A stretch of DNA of 64,000 nt, taken from assembly GCA_038380435.1 (NCBI GenBank), contig JAWZYU010000007.1, positions 20,625,001 through 20,689,000 on the forward strand, written 5' to 3'. The notes under the pieces were generated by a model. That model was given only the letters and a program-made list of their open reading frames with translations. It did no database searches and had not been told where the DNA came from. This document shows, one piece after another, positions 20,831 to 30,909 of the stretch. Every line of letters begins with the position of its first letter. Position 1 is the first letter of the stretch. The translations under genes were made by a program, and so were the position numbers. Origin of the DNA: Ryuthela nishihirai (taxonomy: Eukaryota; Arthropoda; Arachnida; Araneae; Heptathelidae).

Positions 20831-21080
20831 TTCTATCGTGCTGTCTTTCTCAATCATCGAAGAACATTTTTTGACGAGTTTTGCATAAGTGGACAAATAG
20901 AAAAAGATTCAAAACATCAAATGATCAATCATGACATGGAATAGAATTAATGCATATACTAATGCCTGAAAAATATTTTTTTATATATACTCTATACACG
21001 GGTGACTTAAACATTGTAGATATGGCACACGTAGAATGTTTGGGGAGGTTGTTTTGAGAACTAGTCTTACTTTTCCTGAC
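20831..21080. repeat. diverged tandem duplication, copy 2
   Basis: ATCGTGCTGTCTTTCTCAAT, GACGAGTTTTGCATAAGTGG and ATATATACTCTATACACG parallel copy 1. Divergence is substantial, so the event is not recent. Confidence 0.7.
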
Positions 21081-21157
21081 TGCGTAGCTGTTAAGCAGAA
21101 TGAGAACAAACAGACGAATAATCCTCAATACTAAGCGTTTGCTCTTCTCTTAAATCT

Positions 21158-21527
21158 GGTATAATAATGAAATTCGCACCCTTGTAATCAAGATAACATT
21201 GATACTTTTGTTTCTAGATGCTCATGCAGGATCCTGTGCATTAAGTAGCCTTGATTATATAAGTAATGATGAGATTAGCCTTACTTTTAAGCTGCATCTT
21301 ATGTAAGGTAATAGAGCGCTGTTTTGGCTATGTTGCCCTTTTGCAGAGTTGTTTATAAAACAGATGAGGTTGCAAACATTTTCTTAAATGTTTGATGAAA
21401 AGAGCAGACTTGAGTAAGGTGGGTTCTAACAAAATCTCGTTAGAATTCGTCTTTAGTAACCCAGTCAGTAACCCAATGTATATCTGTTGCTCAGGATAGA
21501 CGTGTCTGGAGAATTAATTTGCACATT
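21158..21527 (+). pseudogene. RTE-type retrotransposon 3' remnant
   Basis: AATGATGAGATTAG, TGTTTTGGCTATGTTGCCC and GCTCAGGATAGACGTGTCTG match 37123-37390 of the long RTE copy in order. Many substitutions and a partly deleted middle. It ends next to the ATGT microsatellite. Confidence 0.75.
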
Positions 21528-21530
21528 TTT

Positions 21531-21559
21531 ATGTATGTATGTATGTAAGTATGTATGTA
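21531..21559 (+). repeat. (ATGT)n microsatellite
   Basis: About seven ATGT units. RTE-type elements commonly end in short repeats, so it may be the tail of the 21.16-kb remnant. A Tc1-type element then inserted at its right edge. Confidence 0.8.
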
Positions 21560-21892
21560 TAGTGGGTCACAAAAGTATTCGGCGACCTTACATTTCTCAT
21601 AATTTTGTATACTTAGAAATAGTAAATGTAGTCAAAACCAAAAAAAAATTTATATATAACTTTATATATTTTATGTTTATATAATTTTTATATTTCATGT
21701 TTGTACTATGATGTTATATACAAAAATGAAAAATAAATAAACACAAAACACTAGAACATAATGACTTTAATAAACAAAAAGCACTAAACAAGCCACACAA
21801 AGGTATTCGGCCACCTGCTGTAAAAAGTAAAAATATAAAACGAAAGCATGAAAAACATCTCTAATATTTTGTTTCATGTCCTCTTGCACGTA

Positions 21893-22105
21893 CAATCGCT
21901 CAAAAAAGTATCCGAACGCTATGGTTGATTACAAAATTCAGAAAAAATATCTACCAACGATATTTTTAGAAATTAGTGATCTGGCATCCTTCGTGCACAG
22001 TGCACGAAGGATGCCAGATCACTAATTTCTGAAAAAAATGTTGCCAGGTATTTTATCTGAATGTTGTAATCAACCATAGCGTTCGGATAATTTTTTGAGC
22101 GACTG
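21893..22105. mobile_element. 213-bp palindromic MITE (family M1)
   Basis: Ends CAATCGCTCAAAAAAGTATC and the complement of CAGTCGCTCAAAAAATTATC; the whole element folds back around CGTGCACAGTGCACG near 21999. TA dinucleotides at 21891-21892 and 22106-22107. Single arms of the same family occur at 25458 and 63744. Confidence 0.9.
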
Positions 22106-22107
22106 TA

Positions 22108-22186
22108 CATAGTCGTATCAGAATAATATGACCACTTACCATACTTATACTATGGTAGGTAGTCATAATATTCTGATACGACTATG
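22108..22186. mobile_element. 79-bp palindromic MITE (family M2), adjacent to M1
   Basis: CATAGTCGTATCAGAATAAT pairs with the right arm ATATTCTGATACGACTATG; loop about 7 bp at 22144-22150. It shares the TA at 22106-22107 with the M1 element and has its own TA at 22187-22188. Confidence 0.85.
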
Positions 22187-23556
22187 TATGACTGCTTTAA
22201 GTCTAGAAGGCATTGATTTGACCAAATTTTTTGGTCAAACTGGAACCAATTTTGTCCCACTCTGTTTGAAGATGTATTTTCAATTGATTTTAATTTTTTT
22301 GGCAATTTTACTTAGTGATCTCTTCAGCTCTCCTCATAAATGTTCTACAGGGTTCAAATCTGGCGACTGAGGTGGGGTTTCAAGATGTTTAGGTACATTA
22401 TTTAACAACCGCAACTTTGTATTCGAAGCAGTATATTTAGGGTCGTTGTCTTGTTGGAATACGAATCCATCTTTTAATCTAATTTATCGGCACACTTTTT
22501 TCAAATTTCTATTTAAAATATCAATATATACATATTGATCCATAGTATTATCAATAAATTCAAGTGTACCTACCCTAGCCACCGACATCCATCCGCAGAT
22601 AGTGCAGTGCATTCAGCCGCGATAGTACAGTGATTACGTTAATCGAACTCTGATTTGGGCTTCCTCCACACAATTTTCTTCTTGCTTGTTGTTGAATATC
22701 ACGAACTCTGATTGGTCACTAAAAACCACCGTGTTCCAGAAATGCTAATCCTTATTAACAATTGTTTTTTGCGAAATCCAGTCTTTTTTTTTCTTCCATT
22801 TGTCTTACTGATCCAGGGCTTGTTTCTGGCAACTCGTCCACAATATCCACTATTTCGCAGTGTTCGACGAACTGTTTCAAAGCTTAAATTCTTTTCAGAA
22901 AATTATTTAACTTTAGAACATATTTCCTTTGCTGGTTCAGCAGGATTTGCTTTGGCACATCTCACAAGGGTTTCTCTCTTCACGATGATTTAGAATTTTT
23001 GGTCTTCCAGTTCGGTGTCTGTTCATTAAGTTTCCTTGCTGGTATCTTTTTAATATGCTTTGCACTGTTAAGCGTGGAATTCCAGACACTTTAGAGATCT
23101 CTCTTTGAGACAAATTCTTTTTTTCAAGTTGATAATCATTTCTCTTTCACCTAAACTAAGATCTCGCGCTTTTGCCATTCTAAAACTCGAGGTAATGAAT
23201 GTTCTAGAATCTAGACTTCAGGTTCCTTTAAATATTAAATGTTTCGTGTAAACATCACGTGACTTCAAGTTTTCGTATTGACATTAGCACGTGATTACTA
23301 CATGAATCCAGAATTTTGCATATTGTATTTCACGGTGGCCAAATACTTTTGTGTGGCTAGTTCAGTGCTTTATGTTTTTTAAAGTCATTATGTTCTAGTA
23401 TTTTGTGTTTATTTATTTTTTATTTTTGTATATAACATCAGAGAACAAACATAAAATGTCATATAATTTTTTGGGGTTTAGACTACATTTAGTACTTTTA
23501 AGTATACAAAATTATGAGCAATGCAAGGTGGCCGAATACTTTTGCGACCCACTTTA

Positions 23557-24430
23557 TGTGTCAGCGACGTAAGCAGGGGTGGGTCCATGGGGTTTGCCCC
23601 TCCCACCTTAAAATATGGTGTTTTTTTTTGGAAGATAAATGATAAATAAAAAAATTCTTCAAATTTAAAAGATGAAGAGTTTCGATTATTTATATTTAAT
23701 CAAATTTAACCGCCTAATATATTTTTCGTTTGCATTGTTATAGATTTTAAATTCTGACAGGGGACAAGGGATCCCTTTGAGAATGCTAGTAAACCTTGTC
23801 AGTGAAGAATTTCTCATTCTCATGCTTTTGCTTTCGTACGATTCAGCTTTAAAGGAAATTCAACCTTTCCAACAAGAGTACATCAAGATTTGACCGAATT
23901 CAGACATCTGTTTGACCTTAAAGGACACGTCAGATACGCAGTTTTTTTTTTAGATCTAAGACCCGAAAAGACTTTTATGGCCGAGTCGTTTTGCTGAGGT
24001 CCCGCCATCTTCACAGACCTTATACTATGTCGTATTAAACTAACAGGATCCTGTCAGGCTTCTGTGGCAAGCAGATACTTGAGGAAGTATATATATTTTT
24101 TATCATTGTCTAAGAAGATCGAAATTTGAAATGTGGTCTCGAGAAACCATCCGAATCCGAAACTTCGCAAATTTGTATGACTTTGTTCTCAGATCTATGA
24201 TACGAAATACCTGTAGGCACGAATATTGATGTACTTATCACTGTCCGATCTGGTTTGACCGAAACATGACCTCTATTTATTTGACTTTGAAAAATATGTC
24301 GGATCCCAGATTCGGTATTTTCCGACACAACGACGTGAATTACACTTAGGTGTAAATTTTCAGTTCACTTACTACATCTGCGTCTTAGATATTAAAGCTA
24401 CCCCACACCCAACCTCACTCTCTCAGAGCA
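23557..24430. other. unassigned interval
   Basis: 23570-23640 is a GC-tract repeat fragment. 24010-24090 (GGATCCTGTCAGGCTTCTG) resembles 29290-29340 and, inverted, 29790-29835, so an unclassified interspersed repeat is present. A 72-codon minus frame at 24110-24328 has no known motif. Confidence 0.35.
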
Positions 24431-24439
24431 TCTCTGATA

Positions 24440-25457
24440 AGGGTGTCCAACAAATAATGGTTGGGTTTCGTGAAGTACTGTCCCCAATTATACAGAAGGC
24501 GTTACATTGAATGTTATACCTGTGACCCCACTCAGTTTCGCGGGCGGCAACCAGACAAGACTTATGCACCGCACATTTCTCAAGAGATGATATACAGCAA
24601 AGAGCCAAAACATTATGACCAGCGCGTCTTTATGCAAATTGAAGCAATTGCAAGTACACGACGGCGCGTGTAAATGGTCATGAAACGGTATAAATAACAC
24701 CTGATACTGAGATATGTTAATCAGTGTTATTCTTGTTCATTAGGTGGGAAAGGCAACAGATTTAAGTGAATTTGACAAAGGCCAAATTGTAATGGCCAGA
24801 CGACTCGGTCAGAGCATTTTTGAAACGGCAAGGCTTATGGGCTGCTCACAGTCAGCCGTAGTTAGTACCTACAAAAAGTGGTCCGAGGAGGGAAAAAACC
24901 ACGAACCGCCGTCAAGGTGTGGGCCGATCAAGGCTCATCGATGCTAAAGGTGAGTGAAGGCTATCATGTATGGTACGAACCAACAGATGGGATACTGTAG
25001 CGGAACTCGCCCGTAATTTGGAAGTTGGTGACGGGAGTAATGTGTCACAACACACAGTACATCTAACCCTGTTGAAATGCTATCTAACCCTGCTGAAATG
25101 GAGCTGCATAGCCGCAGGTCGCTCCGAGTGCCCATGCTAACTTCAGTTCGCCGTCGAAAGCGCCTACAATGGGTTTGCGAGCATCAAAACTGGACCTTGA
25201 ATGATTGGAAGAAGGTCGTCTGGTCCGATGAATCTCGTTTCCTGTTGCATCATATGGACAGCCGGGTACGTGTGCATCGTTTATGTTATACCTGGGGAAA
25301 TGTATCAGGATGCACCGTGGGACGAAAACAAGCCAGTGGAAGAAGTGTAGTGCTTTGGGTAATGTTCTGCTCGGAAACCCTGGGTCCAGTCATTCACGTG
25401 CAGGAAACTATGACGTCTATCACTGCAAACCAGGTACATCCATTCATGGCAATGGTA
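24440..25457 (+). mobile_element. Tc1-type transposon, 3'-truncated
   Basis: Leader with CCAAAACATTATGACCA, then transposase from 24744. Sequence stops after the central catalytic region at a TA (25456-25457), where an M1 MITE arm begins. Confidence 0.75.
24744..25457 (+). pseudogene. Tc1-type transposase (Tcb2-like), truncated
   Basis: Frame from 24744: [20 protein letters not shown] and [20 protein letters not shown] form the first helix-turn-helix unit. After frameshifts around 24945-25075 the frame resumes with ELHSRRSLRVPML, RKRLQWVCEHQNW, then KVVWSDESRFLLH with the first catalytic Asp, GCTVGRKQASGRSVVLWVMF, and ANQVHPFMAMV. The second and third catalytic residues are missing because the element is cut at 25457. 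The internal repeat ATCTAACCCTGTTGAAATGC/ATCTAACCCTGCTGAAATG (25062-25100) is a local duplication. Confidence 0.85.
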
Positions 25458-25564
25458 CAATCACTCAAAAAAGTATCCGAACATCATGGTTGATTACAGA
25501 ATTCAGAAAAAAAATATCTGGCAAAGATTTGTTTAGAAATTAGTGATCTGGCAATCTTCGTGTA
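25458..25564 (+). mobile_element. single arm of M1 MITE
   Basis: CAATCACTCAAAAAAGTATC through TTAGTGATCTGGCAATCTTCG matches the left half of 21893-22105. No right arm follows; a SINE sits at the would-be centre. Confidence 0.8.
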
Positions 25565-25577
25565 CAGTACACAAAAT

Positions 25578-25960
25578 GGGGCGGGGTGGCTCAGTCGGTA
25601 GCGCGCCAGGCTCGTAATCTGTAGTTCTTAGGTTCGAGTCCCAGCTGGGTCAGCGTTGAGATTTATCTCCGCAAAATTCCCCGCCCTGCCACGGTCATTA
25701 GGGGACACCGATGGGCTTGGAAAGGCCGCCGTCCGTCGGATGGGACGTTAAGCCGTGGCCCCGTGTGCGGGAGAGCCATACCCTGTGCACGTTAAAGAAC
25801 ACGCTGGATGGCCTTGACGGGAGGCTACCATCTGTCTCCCAACAGCTGTTCCAGTGGGTCCCCTCCCCCAACCTTCTCTGAGCCTTCGGGGTCCATGTGA
25901 CCTGGCCATTTAGCCCATGGTGTGCAAAAAAGTGCCGCTCAGAGGTAAAACAACCCAACC
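25578..25960 (+). mobile_element. tRNA-derived SINE, plus, near-consensus
   Basis: Starts GGGGCGGGGTGGCTCAG, B-box GGTTCGAGTCCC, ends AAAACAACCCAACC. The 13-bp CAGTACACAAAAT flanks at 25565-25577 and 25961-25973 are perfect. Among the least diverged copies. Confidence 0.95.
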
Positions 25961-26104
25961 CAGTACACAAAATTGTCGGCAATGCCACGCGGTACTGTGT
26001 TTTCAAATAAATGCATGGTGAGCGATCTTTTAGAATTTGCTACGGAGTCCGGATAATCGGGGTACAGAAAATCGAGTTTTTAATGTATTCCTGTTAACGA
26101 TTTG

Positions 26105-26472
26105 GTCCTTTTGACAATTAATGTTGACGAATTATTTCATTAGAGTTGATGATGAAACTGGTAACGATGCAGGTTTGACGATAAACAGAGAGAAAACAAA
26201 GGTGATGATAAATGGGTCAGGCAGGTTGTGTTTTTAGTTCTTCGTAACGGGTGTGCTTCTGAATACGTTTCTCAGTTTAATTATCTCGGGAGTTAGGTGG
26301 TAGATACTGGTAATGTGCGACATGAAGTAAACAGGAAAACAAGCATTGCTGCTCTTAAAACTCTATGGAGATAGTGGAAAAAATAGGCGTACATAAAGAC
26401 TAAAACTAAGCTATATGACAATTTGCTCCTTTCTAAAGTTTGATATAGAGCAAAACTTAGACTGTACAAGCT
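26105..26472 (+). pseudogene. RTE-type RT fragment, left part
   Basis: GATGATGAAACTGGTAACGA, ATAAACAGAGAGAAAACAAA and CAGTTTAATTATCTCGGGAG follow 36700-36850 of the long RTE copy. Resumes at 27321 after three SINE pieces. Confidence 0.85.
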
Positions 26473-26507
26473 TGGGTTGGGTTAGTTCTAAAAGGCACGT
26501 TTTTGCA
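26473..26507 (-). mobile_element. SINE tail fragment, minus, split
   Basis: TGGGTTGGGTTAGTTC and AAAGGCACGTTTTTGCA; the remainder is at 26877-26930 (GTCACAAAGACTCAGAGAAC), beyond a plus-strand SINE. Confidence 0.7.
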
Positions 26508-26876
26508 GGGGGCAGGGGTGGCTCAGTCGGGAGCGCGCCAGGTTCGCAATCTGAAGTTCCCACGTTCGAGGCCCACCTGGGCCACGGTTGAGATTTCACT
26601 CCGCAAAAGTGTCCGCCCTGCCCTCGATCAGTAGGGGACATCGATGGGCTTGGAAAGGGTGTTTTTCTGTCGGATGAGACGTTAATCCTTGGCCCTTGTG
26701 AAGGAGAGTCACATGCTGTGCACGTTAAAAAACACGCTGAATGGCCTTGACGGAAGGCTACCATATGTCCCTTAACAGCTGTCCAGTGGGCCCCTTCCCC
26801 AAAGCTTCTCTGGGTTCGCCTGGCCATTTAATCCATTGCGTGCAAAAAGTGTCATTCAGAGGTACAACAACCAAAC
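26508..26876 (+). mobile_element. tRNA-derived SINE, plus, nested
   Basis: GGGGTGGCTCAGTCGGGAGC head, full core, tail GGTACAACAACCAAAC. Inserted in the minus SINE fragment. TSD not clear. Confidence 0.88.
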
Positions 26877-26940
26877 TTTTTTAACACAACGGTCTAATAT
26901 AAGTCACAAAGACTCAGAGAACGTTGGGGGGGGGGGGGGA
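26877..26940 (-). mobile_element. SINE fragment, minus, with G tract
   Basis: Continuation of 26473-26507, ending in a run of about 13 G. Confidence 0.6.
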
Positions 26941-27320
26941 TTGGATGGATTGTTTTATCTGTGAGAGGCACTTTTTTTGCACAAAACGGGCTAAATGGCC
27001 AGGTCACGAAGACCCCGAGGACTCAGAGAAGGTTGGGGGTTTAGACCACTGGACAGCTGTTAGTGGACAGATGGTAGCCTCCCGTCAAGGCCATTCAATG
27101 TGTTCTTTAACGTGCAAAGGGTATGGCTCTCCCGCACACCGGGCCATGACTTAACGTCTCAACCGACGGACGGTGGGATTTCCTAGTCCATCGGTGTTCC
27201 CTTTCTGATCGATATCAGGGTGAGGGGGTTAGAAGAGATATATCTCAGTGTCGGCCCAGATGGGATTCGAACCTGGTAACTGAAAATAACGACCGTAGCG
27301 CGCAACCTACTGAGAAACCA
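26941..27320 (-). mobile_element. tRNA-derived SINE, minus, full length
   Basis: TTGGATGGATTGTTTTATC tail side, complete core, head GGGATTCGAACCTGG ... CTACTGAGAAACC at 27265-27320. The RTE fragment resumes immediately after. Confidence 0.88.
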
Positions 27321-27370
27321 TGATGCTTTTGATTCTAAGTGCTTATGCAGTAGTTTGGGGATTAGGTGAA
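27321..27370 (+). pseudogene. RTE-type RT fragment, right part
   Basis: TGATGCTTTTGATTCTAAGT matches 37060-37080 of the long copy (CGATGCTTTTGATTCCAGAT). Continues 26105-26472. Confidence 0.75.
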
Positions 27371-27544
27371 GTTAGTATGCAAATAATAAAAAGCCACTAT
27401 CTCATGTCATTCTTTAACTAACGTCGTTCTTTAATTCAGCATTTCAACATTCGGAGCTATAGTCATCAGAGAAAATTATTTTTATGTCAACTTCAACTCC
27501 ACAACATCACAGATTTTGAAGCAAGTCGTGCCTTTAAAATTAAT

Positions 27545-28030
27545 GACATTTTTGAATTGAATTAAATACGTTTATTTCACCGAAACATACATATATTGAT
27601 ACATAAAACACAGACAAGTTCACAGGTGAAAAAGGAGAACATAATACGCCGCAGCTTTTGAATAAATGTTTCCCGAAATTCACTTAAATTTAAAATATTA
27701 CTAATAGCCTTAATTTATACATTTATTTGAGCAGGTGAATTTTTGTAGTGTGACACTATCATTGCGTTGATAATAACCATAGTTTATATTTATATTTAAA
27801 AGTTCTATACCGTTCCATTGCAGCAGTATCCTCTAGAATCTCGTCGTTCCAAATATTAATCCCAATGTACCGTATTGATCTTTGGCCTATAGATTTCTTA
27901 TAAACAGACAACATGATATTGTTCTTAAGTTTCATATCATAACTGAAATAAATGTATCAATGTTTTTTGATTTAAATGAATTTTTATCCTTCCAATCGAT
28001 CCAATATTTTAGCTCTTAGCTGGTTAATAC
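27545..28030 (-). pseudogene. non-LTR retrotransposon 3' end (CR1/L2 group)
   Basis: Minus-strand frame from about 27930: NNIMLSVYKKSIGQRSIRY, then IGINIWNDEILED and FKYKYKLWLLSTQ-stop near 27775. The SIRYIG..IWN block is typical of the C-terminus of CR1/L2-type reverse transcriptases and follows the thumb. A 3' UTR of about 200 bp with AATAAA-like sequence ends near 27545 at TTCAATTCAAAAATG. The RT core is absent. Confidence 0.65.
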
Positions 28031-28342
28031 GATAATTTCAAATTATATTAGCATCTAACCAGATTCCAAGAAAAACTATTTTTTTAGGTTGAAATTTATG
28101 GAAAATACGGGTTAGTGTCATTAAAAAATTTGTAAGAAAAGTAAAATAGAAAAGTAAATTATTACTGAAATCAAACGCTTGGGGAAACAATTTTCCAACG
28201 AAAAAAAAATAGTCTGCAAAAATTATAGCAAGTCTTAAGAAACAAATTTGGATAAACAAAAAAATAGCATTTTATTAAAGAATATTTAAATGAAGAAACA
28301 AATTCATGCCTGTTCTAGTCGTTAGCGTATCTGACTAGTGGG
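28030..28342 (+). repeat. degenerate repeat region, left part
   Basis: CAAGTCTTAAGAAACAAATTTG and AGAAACAAATTC recur at variable spacing here and at 29180-30220. Looks like one diverged array with a unit around 60-70 bp, broken by a SINE and a hAT MITE. Confidence 0.45.
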
Positions 28343-28732
28343 GAGGGACGGGGGTGGCTCAGTCGGTAGCGCGCCACGCTCGTAATCTGCATTTCCCAGG
28401 TTCGAGTCCCAACTGGGTCAGCGTTGAAATTTATCTCCGCAAAATCGCCCCCCCCCCTGGCCATGGTCAGTAGGGGACACCGATGAGCTTGGATAGGCCG
28501 CCGTCCATAGGATGGGACGTTAAGCCGTGGTCCCGTGTGCGGGAGAGAGCCATACCCTGTGCACGATAAAGAACACGCTGAATGGCCTTGACGGGAGGCT
28601 ATCATCAGTCTCCAAACAGCTGTTACAGTGGGTCCCCTCCCCCCAAACCTCTCTGAGCCTTCAGAGTCCATGTGACCTGGCCATTTAGCCCATGGTGTGC
28701 AAAAAAGTGTCGTTCAGAGGTAAAATAACCCA
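28343..28732 (+). mobile_element. tRNA-derived SINE, plus, full length
   Basis: GGGTGGCTCAGTCGGTAGCG head, B-box GGTTCGAGTCCC, C-run at 28446-28458, tail GGTAAAATAACCCA. ACTAGTGGG (28334-28342) and ACTAGTAGG (28733-28741) form an 8/9 TSD. Confidence 0.92.
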
Positions 28733-28764
28733 ACTAGTAGGGCAGTGGTAATGATACACTAGAC

Positions 28765-28998
28765 CAGTGTATCATTACCACTGCCCCATTAGTTGGGTTG
28801 GTTCTCAACCTTTTATGCTTCACGTACCCCCTGGAAATGTGTATATAACTGGCGTACCTCTTATACTTATATATATAAAGCTATAGTTATAGTATAATAA
28901 TGCCAACTTAGCGACTTTGTTACTAGAACTAGCGACTTTTGAGCTCTCACGGCGTACCCCAAAAACTTTTACCGCGTATCCCATGTTGAGAACCCCTG
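28765..28998. mobile_element. hAT-type MITE with 8-bp TSD
   Basis: GGTTCTCAACCTTTTATGC near the left and GTTGAGAACCCCTG at the right are the inverted ends common in hAT MITEs. CACTAGAC occurs exactly at 28757-28764 and 28999-29006, the 8-bp duplication hAT transposases make. The left end carries about 25 extra bases that are an inverted copy of the flank. Confidence 0.75.
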
Positions 28999-29179
28999 CA
29001 CTAGACCAACGGGTTAGTGTGTTATACGAGAAACACGAAAATACTTACAGGAATAGAGCTTTTTAGTTATTTTCGTCTCTTCTGTATTTATAAAAAATGC
29101 AAAAAGAATATCTTTCCCTATAGAAAATTTAAATAATAACATGTCTAAAATGTAAGTTTGAAAAAAAAAGTTGCTCTTT

Positions 29180-30230
29180 GAAAAAGTTAATAACAAGCCT
29201 TAAGAAACACTCTGCGAAATAAAACAGATCTTTTACTTTTGCTTTCGTTTAAAAAAAACAAGCCTTGATTTCCTTAGAGATCTATGGCGTATTAAAATGA
29301 CGTGCTCCTGTCAGACCTCTATGGAAAGCAGCTCTTTGAAGGGGCTGGGGATGGCTTGGGCGGTAGCACGGTAGCCTTGCAATTTGTAGTTCGAGTTCCC
29401 ATTTTCTCTGCGTCGAAATTTTTCTCCATTATCATTTTGCCCTCGGTGAGAAAGAGGACACCTGTACTCTTGGAAAGGTTGTCTTCAGTCGGATGAGACA
29501 TTAAGACGTGTCATCGTGTAGAAGAGAGGCCCTACTCTATCCACATTAAAGAATATGTTGAATGGCATTGGTGGGAGGCACCGTCTGTCTATGAAACATA
29601 CCCTTCTCTAAGACCCTGGGGTTCTTGTGACCTGGATATTTAACCCGTTGTGTGCACAAAATATTGCTTCTCAGAGATAAAACGAGACAAACAGCCCAAT
29701 AGAGCTCCTTGGAGGCAATTTATTTTTTATTCTGCTATTTAAAATGCAAGTTTCCAAAAAAAGAAATATTTAAAAAAATTATCCATCTTTAAGCAGCTAC
29801 TTGACACAGAAGTCTGACAGGAACCTGTCAGCATAATGCACAATTGAAAAGATTCTAATGTAGGTGAGATTTAAATAATAAAAAAATTAAGAAACAAATT
29901 TTAATAAAAGAACAAGAAAAAACTTTTTGCTCTTGAAAGCGTTGGGTAGTGACAATCCTTGGAAACGAATCTATAAAAGAGAAAACAATAATTTACTGTT
30001 GAAAACTTAAATAATAACGAGCCTTCAGAAACAAATTTGAAAAAAAAAGAAAGAGAAGGAAAAAATAGTTTTTGCTGTTGAAACCTTTAAGTAACAACCA
30101 GTCTTGAAAAATCAGTATTATAGAAAAAAAAAGTAGCTGCTGATTAAAACTTAACAACAAAACTTAATAAATAAATTTTGAAGCAAAAAAGTACTGTTCA
30201 AAATTTTAAATAATAACAAATCTCTCTTAT
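29180..30230 (+). repeat. degenerate repeat region, right part
   Basis: Recurring AAATAATAACAAGCCTTAAG and GAAACAAATTTGAAAAAAAA style blocks at 29105-29215, 29870-29930, 29995-30060, 30075-30120, 30150-30225. Units are unequal and A-rich; a SINE interrupts at 29341. Confidence 0.5.
29341..29697 (+). mobile_element. tRNA-derived SINE, plus, old
   Basis: GATGGCTTGGGCGGTAGC, GTCGGATGAGACATTAAGAC, CACATTAAAGAATATGTTGA, tail GATAAAACGAGACAAACAGCC. B-box degraded (TAGTTCGAGTTCCC). Confidence 0.8.
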
Positions 30231-30898
30231 CGTAAACGCAGTTTTTTTTTTTTCTTTTTTTAATTTCTATTTTATTTGTATGTTTTGTATCTTCGTTTTT
30301 TTTATTTCTGTTTTTACTTTCTTTGCTTTCGGTACCCACCACTTATTGAAAGCAATAGTGATTTGTCACTGCCACAGACGGCAACATTATGGGTCCTACC
30401 CCTCAGGACAAAGAAGAGTGGCAAACAGAACACGCGGGATAGCAGAATGTTGAAGGGGGTGTAAATACCTGGCATCCTCCCAAAATCGGAAAATACGGGA
30501 TTAAAGGAGTCTCTAGACAATGTCGCCGGGGTTGTCAAAAGATAGGAAGGAAGGTTTTATCTGTCTACGATTGCATTTAATGTAACTGAAGTCCTCACTA
30601 CTGAGAAAGATAGATCCTGAGCTGAAAACCTTATCTAGAAGTTTTTTACAACTTAAGCGATCATTATATGTGGGTTCTAAGGGATTAGACTTAAAACGGT
30701 GTATATTTTAAAGCCTTTTTCGAAAGAATTCTCAATTTTAGTTTGTGTGTATTTTTTAGGTGTTTTATTTCCGGTTTTATGAAAATTTTATGGTAAATGA
30801 AATTTTTATATATGCCATTATGTTTTATATGGCTTTTCCATACCTATAGAGTCGATGGAAATAAAAGCAAAAAAAAGCAAAAAAAAAACAGACGCCTT
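30231..30898. other. T-rich stretch, then a GC-richer unassigned block
   Basis: 30320-30550 is noticeably GC-richer with a minus-strand frame open for about 75 codons (30538-30314) but no domain I recognise and no strong donor. Could be an exon or old TE. Confidence 0.3.
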
Positions 30899-30909
30899 AC
30901 AATACGTTA

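Larger units (their letters stand above)
21861..23178 (-). pseudogene. Tc1-type transposase, decayed
   Basis: From ATG at 23178 the minus strand reads MAKARDLSLGEREMIINL, a helix-turn-helix with QREISKVSGIPRLTVQSIL, and NRHRTGRPK, the usual N-terminal paired DNA-binding region and GRPK-type hook. Further on FSDQSEFVIF stands where Tc1 has FSDESKF, so the first catalytic Asp is kept. QQDNDPKYTA and PPQSPDLNPVEHL carry the second Asp and the region of the third acidic residue. The C-terminus SMPSRLKAVI continues as RARGHETKY-stop (21861), but the two MITEs at 21893-22186 separate these parts. Several frameshifts and stops (for example after PVEHL) make it inactive. Confidence 0.85.
21560..23554 (-). 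mobile_element. Tc1-type transposon, whole, with two nested MITEs
   Basis: Inverted ends AGTGGGTCACAAAAGTATTC (left) and GAATACTTTTGCGACCCACT (right) with similarity extending about 75 bp, between TA at 21558-21559 and 23555-23556. Subtracting the two palindromic MITEs leaves about 1.7 kb, normal for a Tc1 element. Coding strand is minus. Confidence 0.88.

Noticed and set aside
21072..21128. Second signal-peptide-like frame (IIRLFVLILLNSYAV) next to a GTAAGA donor, minus strand
   Set aside because: The frame has no ATG (begins TTG), so it cannot be a start exon as read.
22712..22993. 93-codon plus-strand frame
   Set aside because: Antisense shadow of the Tc1 transposase N-terminal half.
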